Positions 1 to 5,167 of a stretch of DNA of 5,403 nucleotides are shown here, in pieces. This stretch comes from an uncultured Lachnospiraceae bacterium (GTDB taxonomy: Bacteria; Bacillota; Clostridia; Lachnospirales; Lachnospiraceae): NCBI GenBank assembly GCA_910586095.1, contig CAJUHQ010000173.1, forward strand, positions 1-5,403, given 5' to 3'. The notes beneath the pieces were generated by a model that worked only from the letters and a program-made list of their open reading frames with translations, had not been told where the DNA came from and ran no database searches. The position numbers and the translations under genes were made by a program. Every line of letters starts with the position of its first letter. Position 1 is the stretch's first letter.

Positions 1-4
1 ACTT

Positions 5-48
5 AATAGTTCTTAGGCTGTGTCTTTTGCTGCCTTAGAACTATTTTT
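5..48 (+). terminator. Intrinsic terminator of a gene left of the window
   Basis: Positions 5-18 pair with 32-45 in a 14-position stem with a single T-T mismatch (14/36). The loop is 13 bases, and Ts at 44-48 follow. Read on the minus strand, the hairpin is not followed by a T tract, so it is oriented for plus-strand transcription. It probably ends a plus-strand gene that stops just before position 1. The long loop lowers confidence slightly. Confidence 0.6.
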
Positions 49-406
49 CACACTAATCTCCCATACAATAGACAAATTCTTGCGAATTATATGTGTATCC
101 ACACCTACCATACACATTGTTTTTTCACACATTTGTACAGTGAACAAAATTCGCATTATTGATATCCCCTAACCTCTTTGCCTACCTTAGTAAATACACA
201 CATTAGGATTTCGCAAAATACTTTTACACTTGCTATGCAGTTAGCGCACACTTACGCCATATGTATTCATTCTAATACAAAGTCTGACTGAATGAAACTG
301 TTTTTTACGTTTTTCTCACCTTTTTACAATAGGCTTACTGCTGTTTGCTTTTCTATCGAAATAGACAAAATCGTGTGCATATATCTGTAAAATACTATAC
401 TATGAT
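49..406. other. Gene-free stretch between two converging terminators
   Basis: About 360 AT-rich bases lie between the plus-strand terminator (5-48) and the minus-strand terminator (407-442). No frame on either strand has a start with a ribosome-binding site and a reasonable length. No tRNA-like fold or convincing promoter was seen. There are only weak features: several ACACATT/CACACTT-like words, a 7-bp inverted repeat (TTCATTC...GAATGAA, about 267-297) followed by six Ts, and an 8-bp inverted pair (TGCGAATT / AATTCGCA). Some of these are expected by chance in AT-rich DNA. Confidence 0.5.
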
Positions 407-442
407 AAAAACAGACAACTGCTCCTTATGAACAACTGCCTG
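407..442 (-). terminator. Intrinsic terminator after the phosphoesterase gene
   Basis: Read on the minus strand, 442-430 pairs with 424-412 as an unbroken 13-bp stem with a five-base loop (ATAAG). TTTTTATC follows (the T run is the complement of A407-411). Four of the pairs are G-U in the minus-strand RNA and would be C-A mismatches on the plus strand, which fixes the direction. It begins 14 bases after the phosphoesterase stop codon and is the expected end of that transcript. Confidence 0.85.
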
Positions 443-456
443 CAACTCTATGTTAT

Positions 457-1356
457 TTATTGTAATCGTTCTGCGATTGCCATCTCCCAATATTTCTCTG
501 GAATTCCTGCTCCTGCCATGTGCCCAGCTTCGCACAGTAAATGATTATCGTTGTATGCAGCCTGATAAAGTTCTGCGGCGCGTGCTAATACAGAAGCATG
601 CGACTCCTTTCCTGTGCGAAGAAGATGTTTTGTCATTTTATACCACCCTGGTGCTTTTTTATATAATTCTTCTTCATCCATCTGTTTAATGGCTTGATCC
701 ACATCATACGATACAGAAAGAAACTCTGTGTCCCATTTTCCATTGTTTCCACTTAAAATCAAAAACTGTGCCTTTCCAGCACTCTGTAGTGGTACTCCAA
801 TAGAACCTGGATTCAACACTCTCTTCCCATTTCTTATATAATCCATCTGTATATGAAAATGTGCACATATTGTCATCTCAGTGGTTAGCTTTTCAATTAA
901 ATCATCTATGTAATCATAATCTGGCCTCATACTTTGATTGACTCGAAACGGTGAACCATGACACACCACAAATTCAGGATAACCATCAAACGCAACTACT
1001 TTTGAAATAGGCATACTCTCAAAAAAATCAATATCTTTGTCAGAAATGTTTTGATAGTTGTAATATAACATTCCTGTTCCAGAACAACCACTTTTCCAAA
1101 CTTCATCTTTATTTTTACGATGATTGATCCAATACTCTTCCTTATTTCCCCTAAGAAACATACAAGAATATTGTTGTTGCATTTTTCTTATCAACTGTAA
1201 TGTTTTTTGTGGATACGCCAAATCTCCGAGATAATCGCCTAGAAAAATATACTGTTGGATGCCTCTTTTTCGCGCTTCGCAAACACATGTTTGAAAAGCT
1301 TCATAATTGCTGTGTATATCTGCCATAATTGCAATTTCTACTTTTTTGCTAGACAT
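457..1356 (-). CDS. Calcineurin-like metallophosphoesterase, YfcE/MJ0936-type
   Basis: The 299-residue protein carries the binuclear-metal phosphoesterase motifs in order: D13-x-H15 (ADIHSN), G40-D41 in GDYLGD, G70-N71 (GNKE), H133 in VCHGSP, and H166-x-H168 (CAHFH), followed by NPGSIGVP at 182-189. The set resembles the small YfcE/MJ0936 group of cytosolic phosphodiesterases rather than protein phosphatases. The substrate cannot be inferred. The catalytic fold should end near residue 215. The remaining 85 residues, predicted mostly helical, form a C-terminal extension of unknown role. The usual GNHD/GNCD motif reads GNKE here, which keeps the metal-binding Asn but changes the next positions. 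There is no signal peptide or membrane segment. The gene appears to be transcribed alone, from a promoter at 1386-1414 to a terminator at 407-442. The family assignment is firm; the biological role is open. Confidence 0.93.
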   Translation of the reverse strand: MSSKKVEIAIMADIHSNYEAFQTCVCEARKRGIQQYIFLGDYLGDLAYPQKTLQLIRKMQQQYSCMFLRGNKEEYWINHRKNKDEVWKSGCSGTGMLYYNYQNISDKDIDFFESMPISKVVAFDGYPEFVVCHGSPFRVNQSMRPDYDYIDDLIEKLTTEMTICAHFHIQMDYIRNGKRVLNPGSIGVPLQSAGKAQFLILSGNNGKWDTEFLSVSYDVDQAIKQMDEEELYKKAPGWYKMTKHLLRTGKESHASVLARAAELYQAAYNDNHLLCEAGHMAGAGIPEKYWEMAIAERLQ

Positions 1357-1366
1357 TTTTGCCTAT

Positions 1367-1379
1367 CTCCCTTCTCCTT
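1367..1379 (-). promoter_or_regulatory. Ribosome-binding site of the phosphoesterase
   Basis: Two purine runs precede the ATG at 1356. GGGAG (1371-1367) lies 10 bases upstream and AAGGAG (1379-1374) lies 17 bases upstream. The nearer one is the likely SD site, because the farther one falls at the predicted transcription start. Confidence 0.6.
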
Positions 1380-1385
1380 ATGTGT

Positions 1386-1414
1386 ATCTTATCACAATGA
1401 TTTAACTACTTCAA
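1386..1414 (-). promoter_or_regulatory. Candidate promoter of the phosphoesterase
   Basis: On the minus strand, TTGAAG (1414-1409) is followed by exactly 17 bases and TAAGAT (1391-1386). Each hexamer matches the housekeeping-sigma consensus at 4 of 6 positions with ideal spacing. Transcription would start near 1379, giving a leader of about 23 bases. It lies downstream of the previous operon's terminator, consistent with an independent transcript. The stretch 1415-1560 upstream shows nothing else convincing. Confidence 0.5.
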
Positions 1415-1560
1415 GGCACAGTTTACGAAATGAACTTATTATATCTATACCTATATTTTTTCTGCATTATTTTCCATATTTGTTCTATTTTATCTTTGGT
1501 TGGTTTTGATCTACTTATGCAAAAATATGGTTCACTCCTACTTCTTTTGGTTACCAATTT

Positions 1561-1592
1561 AAAAAAGAGGCTATATTGATAGCCCCTTTCTT
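1561..1592 (-). terminator. Intrinsic terminator of the synthase-unknown operon
   Basis: In the minus-strand RNA, GGCTAT pairs with ATAGCC around a four-base loop (CAAT). The stem continues outward through a G-U pair, a G-C pair and A-U pairs for up to 14 pairs, and merges into a run of six Us. On the plus strand the G-U positions become A-C mismatches, so the minus direction is favoured. It lies about 60 bases after the stop of the 133-residue gene and upstream of the phosphoesterase promoter. Confidence 0.82.
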
Positions 1593-1611
1593 CCTATTTA
1601 TAATGACCTAT

Positions 1612-1643
1612 CTGTTTTATTCCATTGCTGTTTTATTCCATTG
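1612..1643. repeat. Perfect 16-bp tandem direct repeat
   Basis: The unit CTGTTTTATTCCATTG occurs at 1612-1627 and again, without a gap, at 1628-1643. A third copy begins (CT then Ts) but decays after two bases. The array sits between the stop codon of the 133-residue gene (1652) and its terminator, inside the predicted 3' untranslated region. It most simply reflects a recent slippage duplication. Confidence 0.95.
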
Positions 1644-1651
1644 CTTTTTCA

Positions 1652-2053
1652 TCATGATTTGAGATCCCGCGAGGTGGAATCATGAAGGTTAATATGAAAC
1701 ATCAGCAAAAATTCCGCCCCATTTTTGAGCGTTAACTTCATGACCACTCCTTTCTTATCAACAGAAACGGTTGATTGTACCATCTTCACCATGTCTAAAT
1801 TTAACTGAACAGTAGTAAATAAATCATCACTCACAAGACAAAGAATCTTTCCTATAATCTTAACTTGCGAGCATATTACAGATAGAGACATATTTAGTCC
1901 TGTTCCGTCTGTCACATCTTCCATTGTTGACAATGCAATTGGAATGTCTTTGAGCTCTGTCAGCACACCAATTAAACTGTCTGTGTCTGTGACAGTGAGC
2001 AAACGATTGCGTATCTCTTCTACATCATTTGTCCAACTCTGCATCCCATCCAT
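1652..2053 (-). CDS. Unrecognised 133-residue protein, cotranscribed with the synthase
   Basis: I do not recognise this protein. It has 133 residues, no signal peptide or clear membrane helix, and no obvious metal or nucleotide motif. The N-terminal third (about 7-45) looks helical, with residues such as VEEIRNRLL and LIGVLTELKDI. The part from about residue 60 alternates hydrophobic residues and looks like beta-strands, ending in a sheet-like run around 105-125 (VVMKLTLKNG, EFLLMFHINL). The start is supported by a consensus AGGAGG eight bases upstream. The gene begins 19 bases after the synthase stop, so the two are almost certainly cotranscribed and perhaps translationally coupled. A terminator follows at 1592-1561. 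The strong SD, the placement and the absence of any competing frame make it a real gene. A small soluble accessory protein is a guess only. Confidence 0.8.
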   Translation of the reverse strand: MDGMQSWTNDVEEIRNRLLTVTDTDSLIGVLTELKDIPIALSTMEDVTDGTGLNMSLSVICSQVKIIGKILCLVSDDLFTTVQLNLDMVKMVQSTVSVDKKGVVMKLTLKNGAEFLLMFHINLHDSTSRDLKS

Positions 2054-2061
2054 GATTCTGG

Positions 2062-2067
2062 CCTCCT
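2062..2067 (-). promoter_or_regulatory. Consensus SD of the 133-residue gene
   Basis: AGGAGG on the minus strand, eight bases before ATG 2053. It lies in the 19-base gap after the synthase stop (TAA, 2075-2073) and is the best SD match in the window. It decides the start of an otherwise unrecognised gene. Confidence 0.85.
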
Positions 2068-2072
2068 CTATA

Positions 2073-2792
2073 TTAGGTCAAGACTGTAACGGCAAGGCTA
2101 CCACGGCAAAACTCAGCTTGTGTATACTCTATTGAAAATTTCAGCTCTCTGCCCTCCAATGGATGACAAAAATGTAGCCTGTGCGCCAATAGCGCTGTAC
2201 TTTTTATGCCCAATTGTTCTGAGAGCTTTCTTGTATGTTCTGTCGCATATTTGTTGTCCCCTAAAAGTGGCATACCTGCGTGCGAAAACTGTACGCGTAT
2301 CTGATGATGTCTACCTGTAAACAGTTCTATCTCCACTATAGAAAACTTTTCTGACAACGCCTCAATCATACAAACCTGGAGCCCTTTATACATAAGTCCT
2401 GCCTTCTTTGCTCCCCTTGTATCACTATCAACCACTCTAGAGAAATTGGTGCGCACATCCTTTACTAAGTAATCTGTTAATCTCGCACAATCCCCCGCGT
2501 TGACAATACCATCCACAAATGCTACATATCCTTTTTGCAGTTTTCCACTTTGTAGTTGGCTGGTAAGCATGGCTGCGACTTGTGGTGTCTTTGCAAACAC
2601 CAACAGCCCCTCCACAGGCTGATCTAAGCGGTGTACCACACCAATGTAGGGCTCCTCACCTTGATTTCTTCTATAATTTTTGAGTTCTGACACCACGTCT
2701 ATCTGCCCGACACGCGCCGTCTGCGTGGCAAGATTCTGTGGTTTATGCACTACAATTAGCGCATCATCCTCATACAATATTATTGTATCCAT
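2073..2792 (-). CDS. RluA-family RNA pseudouridine synthase
   Basis: Starting at ATG 2792 the protein has 239 residues. It isomerises a uridine in rRNA or tRNA to pseudouridine in the cytoplasm; the target base cannot be told from sequence. It begins with the typical strand MDTIILYEDDALIVVHKP. The catalytic motif HRLDQPVEGLLVFAKT spans about 54-69 with the nucleophile D57, and the second family motif GRHHQIRVQFSHAG starts at 160 and leads to LLGDNKY at 176-182. The usual T of GRTHQIR is H here. No N-terminal S4 domain is present, so this is the short single-domain form. The frame stays open for 31 codons upstream to 2885. Those codons overlap the kinase-regulator terminator (2859-2829) and a TATAAT box (2823-2818), while ATG 2792 has AGGA nine bases upstream, so the short form is preferred. 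It heads a two-gene operon. Confidence 0.92.
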   Translation of the reverse strand: MDTIILYEDDALIVVHKPQNLATQTARVGQIDVVSELKNYRRNQGEEPYIGVVHRLDQPVEGLLVFAKTPQVAAMLTSQLQSGKLQKGYVAFVDGIVNAGDCARLTDYLVKDVRTNFSRVVDSDTRGAKKAGLMYKGLQVCMIEALSEKFSIVEIELFTGRHHQIRVQFSHAGMPLLGDNKYATEHTRKLSEQLGIKSTALLAHRLHFCHPLEGRELKFSIEYTQAEFCRGSLAVTVLT

Positions 2793-2817
2793 TTTGTTGT
2801 ATCCTATTCTATAAACT

Positions 2818-2823
2818 ATTATA
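2818..2823 (-). promoter_or_regulatory. -10 box of the synthase operon
   Basis: A perfect TATAAT on the minus strand, placed so that transcription would begin near 2811, about 19 bases before ATG 2792. AGGA lies in between (2805-2802). No good -35 sits at 16-18 bases: TTGCAG is 21 bases away, and the intervening sequence is the T tract of the preceding terminator. The -10 assignment is therefore better supported than a full promoter. Confidence 0.5.
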
Positions 2824-2828
2824 AAAAT

Positions 2829-2859
2829 TAAAAAAACAAAACCCCTGCAAACAAAGGCT
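2829..2859 (-). terminator. Intrinsic terminator of the kinase-regulator operon
   Basis: In the minus-strand RNA, AGCCUUUG (2859-2852) pairs with CAGGGGUU (2847-2840) around the four-base loop UUUG. Three of the eight pairs are G-U. UUUUGUUUUUU follows. The G-U pairs would be C-A mismatches on the other strand, so it acts leftward. It lies about 95 bases after the regulator stop and just before the synthase -10 box, separating the two transcription units. Confidence 0.7.
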
Positions 2860-2952
2860 ACAAAAGATAACATCGTCGCTCTCAAAAGCGAAACAGTGAG
2901 TAAAACATGTTGTGTTATCCCAAACCTGTCTACAGGGGCAATTTATAACCTC

Positions 2953-3648
2953 TTATAGTTTAAACCGATACCCTACACCCCATATTGTCTCAATATATTG
3001 TGGTTTTGAAGTATCTGTCTCAATCTTTTCACGAATCTTTTTAATATGAACGGTCACTGTAGCAATATCTCCAATCGAATCCATATCCCAAATTTCCCTA
3101 AAGATCTCTTCCTTTGTAAATACATGATTCGGATTTTCTGCCAAAAATGTTAATAAATCAAACTCCTTTGTGGTAAATGTGCGTTCTTCTCCATCCACAA
3201 ATACTCTGCGCGCTGTCTTGTCGATTCGAATTCCACGAATCTCTACAATGTCATTTTCCTTGGCGTGGCTGCCAACCAAACGATTGTAACGTGCCATATG
3301 TGCTTTTACGCGAGCTACTAATTCACTAGGACTAAACGGTTTTGTCAGATAGTCATCTGCGCCAAGGCCCAAACCTCTAATCTTGTCAATATCATCTTTC
3401 TTTGCTGATACCATCAATATAGGGACATCCTTATCCTCACGGATGCGCTTGCAAATCTCAAATCCATCAATACCTGGAAGCATCAGATCCAATATAATCA
3501 AGTCAAAATCTTCTGCCAATGCGGTGGCAAGCCCTGTATCACCGCTGTTTTCAATTTTTACCTCAAAGTCATTGAGTTCTAGATAATCCTTCTCAAGCTC
3601 TGCGATTGCTTCTTCGTCTTCTACGATTAGTATTTTGCTCATATCCAT
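2953..3648 (-). CDS. OmpR/PhoB-family response regulator
   Basis: The 231-residue protein is a cytoplasmic transcription factor activated by phosphorylation, presumably by the kinase encoded just upstream. The receiver domain spans about 4-120. It has the acidic pocket E10-D11-E12, phospho-acceptor D54 (LIILDLMLPGIDG), the conserved S81, the switch aromatic Y100 and K103-P104 (KPF). The winged-helix DNA-binding domain spans about 130-231, with FTTKEFDLLTFLAENPN, then TVTVHIKKIREKI as the recognition helix, and WGVGYRF at the end. Length and order are standard. Two in-frame ATGs are possible. ATG 3648 has AGGA eight bases upstream, and ATG 3642, which gives MSKILIVEDEE, has AAGGA nine bases upstream; they differ by two residues and both are credible. 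The gap to the kinase stop is 44 bases with no terminator, so they share a transcript. The target genes are unknown. Confidence 0.95.
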   Translation of the reverse strand: MDMSKILIVEDEEAIAELEKDYLELNDFEVKIENSGDTGLATALAEDFDLIILDLMLPGIDGFEICKRIREDKDVPILMVSAKKDDIDKIRGLGLGADDYLTKPFSPSELVARVKAHMARYNRLVGSHAKENDIVEIRGIRIDKTARRVFVDGEERTFTTKEFDLLTFLAENPNHVFTKEEIFREIWDMDSIGDIATVTVHIKKIREKIETDTSKPQYIETIWGVGYRFKL

Positions 3649-3692
3649 CTATCCTTTCCTATAAAAATAACATTATTCTATCAAAACACACC

Positions 3693-4841
3693 TTAAATAA
3701 TTACTTCGTCTTTTTTGTCTATATACTTGCGTAATACGAAGTGCATACATGTCCCTTCACCTTCTTTGCTCGTGGCCCACACATATCCACCGTGATCCTC
3801 TATAATCTTCTTCACAATGCTCAAACCGATACCGCTGCCTCCTTGTAATGAATTTCGTGAGGCATCTGTCCTGTAAAATCGTTCAAATATGTTCCCAATA
3901 TCCTTGGCAGCTATTCCCTTACCGTTATCCTCAATCTCAATTGTTACTGATTCGCCTTCATCTAAGATACGGATATCAATGGCACCTCTCTCATGCCCCA
4001 TGTACTTGACACTGTTGCTGATAATGTTATTAATTACCTTTTTCATCTGCTCTGGATCTGCCACCACACAAGTGTCTGGCGAAACCAAATTAGTGAAATT
4101 CAGGCTAATATTTTTCGATTCTAGATCTAGCCCTACTTCTTCCACGCAATCCGAAAAATAATCAGATATATTTAACAGATGGAACTGATAGGGAATCTTA
4201 TTGGAATCAATACCTGAATAAGTCGTAAGCTCATTGATTAGCCTATCCATATCATTGGCCTTGTTATAAATTGTCTTGATATATTTATCCATTTTTTCTG
4301 GTGTGTCTGCCACACCATCCATAATACCTTCAACATATCCTTTTATGGAAGTGATAGGAGTCTTAAGATCATGAGAAATATTGCTGACTAGTTCTTTAGA
4401 CTTCTTTTCATTTTGGAGTTTTTCCTCCTCATTTTCTTTGAGCTGCAACCGCATCTGCTCATAATTCTCATAGAGTTGTCCCATCTCATCATCACGCACA
4501 TGAGCCATGCGATAATCAAAATCCCCATTGGCTATATGCTTCATGGCAACTCCAAACTCCTTGAGTGGTTTATAAATATCCTTATTGATCCATGCTGTGA
4601 TTAATGTACTAGTCAAAATTAGGATTAAAATCATGACAAAAATCAAATACTTCATAAAGCGTTTGTTAATCATGGCTCCAATCATAATTCCTTCTTGATG
4701 CAACTCACGCAGCATATCAATATTTTCGTGATAGCCAAACCCTAAAAAGGCCATTATCCCAAATGCTAAAGGCACCAAAATAATTGTAAAAAAGAGCATC
4801 AACATTTTTGACTTCAATTTCATATGTGATGTTTTGTCCAT
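3693..4841 (-). CDS. Membrane-bound HAMP sensor histidine kinase
   Basis: From ATG 4841 the protein has 382 residues. It senses a signal at the membrane and phosphorylates the downstream regulator. The layout is a first transmembrane helix at about 13-36, a short external segment of about 27 residues, a second helix at about 64-86, a HAMP linker at about 86-138, and a dimerisation/phospho-acceptor domain with H157 in the H-box SNISHDLKTPITSIKGY. The catalytic ATPase domain follows, with the N-box (N272 and N276 in INNIISNSVKY), G1 (D305, DNGKGI), F-box (IFERFYR, about 318-324) and G2 (GGSGIGLSI, about 334-342). All key residues are present, so it should be active. The frame opens at TTG 4847, but the SD (AAGGGGAG, 4855-4848) touches that codon and sits six bases from ATG 4841. 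The kinase precedes the regulator, the reverse of the commoner order. The external segment looks too short for a folded sensor domain, so the ligand cannot be guessed. Confidence 0.95.
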   Translation of the reverse strand: MDKTSHMKLKSKMLMLFFTIILVPLAFGIMAFLGFGYHENIDMLRELHQEGIMIGAMINKRFMKYLIFVMILILILTSTLITAWINKDIYKPLKEFGVAMKHIANGDFDYRMAHVRDDEMGQLYENYEQMRLQLKENEEEKLQNEKKSKELVSNISHDLKTPITSIKGYVEGIMDGVADTPEKMDKYIKTIYNKANDMDRLINELTTYSGIDSNKIPYQFHLLNISDYFSDCVEEVGLDLESKNISLNFTNLVSPDTCVVADPEQMKKVINNIISNSVKYMGHERGAIDIRILDEGESVTIEIEDNGKGIAAKDIGNIFERFYRTDASRNSLQGGSGIGLSIVKKIIEDHGGYVWATSKEGEGTCMHFVLRKYIDKKDEVII

Positions 4842-4847
4842 AAGCAA

Positions 4848-4855
4848 CTCCCCTT
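4848..4855 (-). promoter_or_regulatory. SD site that decides the kinase start
   Basis: AAGGGGAG on the minus strand, separated by six bases (TTGCTT) from ATG 4841. The alternative TTG at 4847 immediately abuts the SD, leaving no spacer, and cannot be used with it. Confidence 0.85.
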
Positions 4856-4858
4856 TTT

Positions 4859-4872
4859 TATACTTTAGTATA
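4859..4872. repeat. 14-bp palindrome over the kinase -10 box and start point
   Basis: TATACT and AGTATA are separated by two bases in a perfect 6+2+6 inverted repeat. One arm is the -10 hexamer of the kinase promoter, and the other covers the predicted start site. It could be an operator for a dimeric repressor, but AT-rich palindromes arise easily by chance. OmpR-type regulators usually bind direct repeats, so the neighbouring regulator is not an obvious ligand. Confidence 0.4.
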
Positions 4873-4875
4873 CCA
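4867..4875 (-). promoter_or_regulatory. Extended -10 promoter of the kinase-regulator operon
   Basis: TGG-TATACT on the minus strand is an extended -10 element (TGn followed by a 5/6 match to TATAAT). No good -35 lies at 16-18 bases; a TTTACA occurs only 11 bases upstream. Extended -10 promoters can work with a weak -35. The start would be near 4860, about 19 bases before ATG 4841. Confidence 0.5.
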
Positions 4876-5023
4876 TATGATTTTGTAAAATATAGTGGTT
4901 TACCTATTTATTAATGTAATTTTTATTGATTATACATATTCCCTACTATTACATGGATACCTGTTTGTTTCGACCGACATTTTTTGTACATCAAAATAGA
5001 GTATATAGACTGATCTCTACTTG

Positions 5024-5048
5024 CTATGAAAGTCTTCGACTTTCTTAG
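5024..5048. other. Perfect 7-bp hairpin, three-base loop, in the divergent intergenic region
   Basis: GAAAGTC (5028-5034) and GACTTTC (5038-5044) flank TTC. After one T-T mismatch the stem extends three more pairs (CTA/TAG). No T tract follows on either strand, so it is not a terminator by itself. It lies 24 bases before the terminator-like hairpin at 5072 and could be the 5' part of a short plus-strand RNA, or an unrelated operator. Confidence 0.4.
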
Positions 5049-5071
5049 TATGGATGACCATGCGGCCCATG

Positions 5072-5095
5072 AAGCATTTTGTCAAGTGCTTTTTT
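5072..5095 (+). terminator. Plus-strand intrinsic terminator with no gene before it
   Basis: AAGCATTT (5072-5079) pairs with AAGTGCTT (5084-5091) around the loop TGTC. The stem has eight pairs, one of them G-U, and the T run 5090-5095 begins within its last two bases. On the minus strand the G-U becomes a C-A mismatch and no T tract follows. The nearest gene on the left (the kinase) is transcribed away from it, so its transcript is unidentified. Confidence 0.6.
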
Positions 5096-5117
5096 GAGTT
5101 ATTGACGCAAAACTTTT

Positions 5118-5166
5118 CAGCGCGGCGGGAAACGGGCAGGAAGAACGGGCGCAAAACGCGCCTGTG
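5118..5166 (+). other. GC-rich structured segment, possible part of a small RNA
   Basis: The stretch 5118-5182 is about 66% GC (43 of 65) inside AT-rich intergenic DNA, and is G-rich on the plus strand. GGGCGC (5147-5152) and GCGCCT (5158-5163) form a stable hairpin around AAAAC. The same 3' arm can instead pair with GCGCG at 5120-5124, extended by CA/TG with one bulge. GG-GGG-GGG-GG-GGG runs at 5124-5149 could form a two-tier G-quadruplex. No frame has a start and ribosome-binding site here. It ends one base before the terminator hairpin at 5168. I cannot match it to a named RNA family. Confidence 0.3.
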
Positions 5167-5167
5167 G

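Noticed and set aside
1255..1509. Plus-strand open frame antisense to the start of the phosphoesterase and its promoter
   Set aside because: It has no ribosome-binding site, overlaps a well-supported gene on the other strand, and encodes a low-complexity, aromatic-rich sequence typical of antisense reading.
2872..2888. Hairpin TCGCTT/GAGCGA region between the regulator and the synthase
   Set aside because: A 6-bp stem without a T tract or conserved context; no function can be supported.
2923..2936. Minus-strand hairpin CCTG-TAGA-CAGG after the regulator gene, considered as its terminator
   Set aside because: It has only four to five pairs and no T tract. The hairpin at 2829-2859 is a much better terminator.
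3649..3692. Separate promoter for the response regulator in the 44-base gap after the kinase
   Set aside because: AT-rich words occur, but no -35/-10 pair with acceptable spacing; cotranscription with the kinase is simpler.
5080..5085. Perfect TTGACA on the minus strand, a possible -35
   Set aside because: The bases 16-18 positions downstream (CATGGT region) do not resemble a -10 box. The hexamer falls within a plus-strand terminator stem and loop.
5026..5097. Small plus-strand frame of 23 codons (MKVFDFLSMDDHAAHEAFCQ, then VLF and stop), ending inside the terminator at 5072-5095
   Set aside because: There is no ribosome-binding site upstream, the frame overlaps both hairpins, and no amino-acid run suggests a leader peptide. 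It is more likely a chance frame.
5102..5107. TTGACG on the plus strand, a possible -35 for a GC-rich RNA
   Set aside because: The position expected for -10 is GCGGGA, unlike any housekeeping -10.
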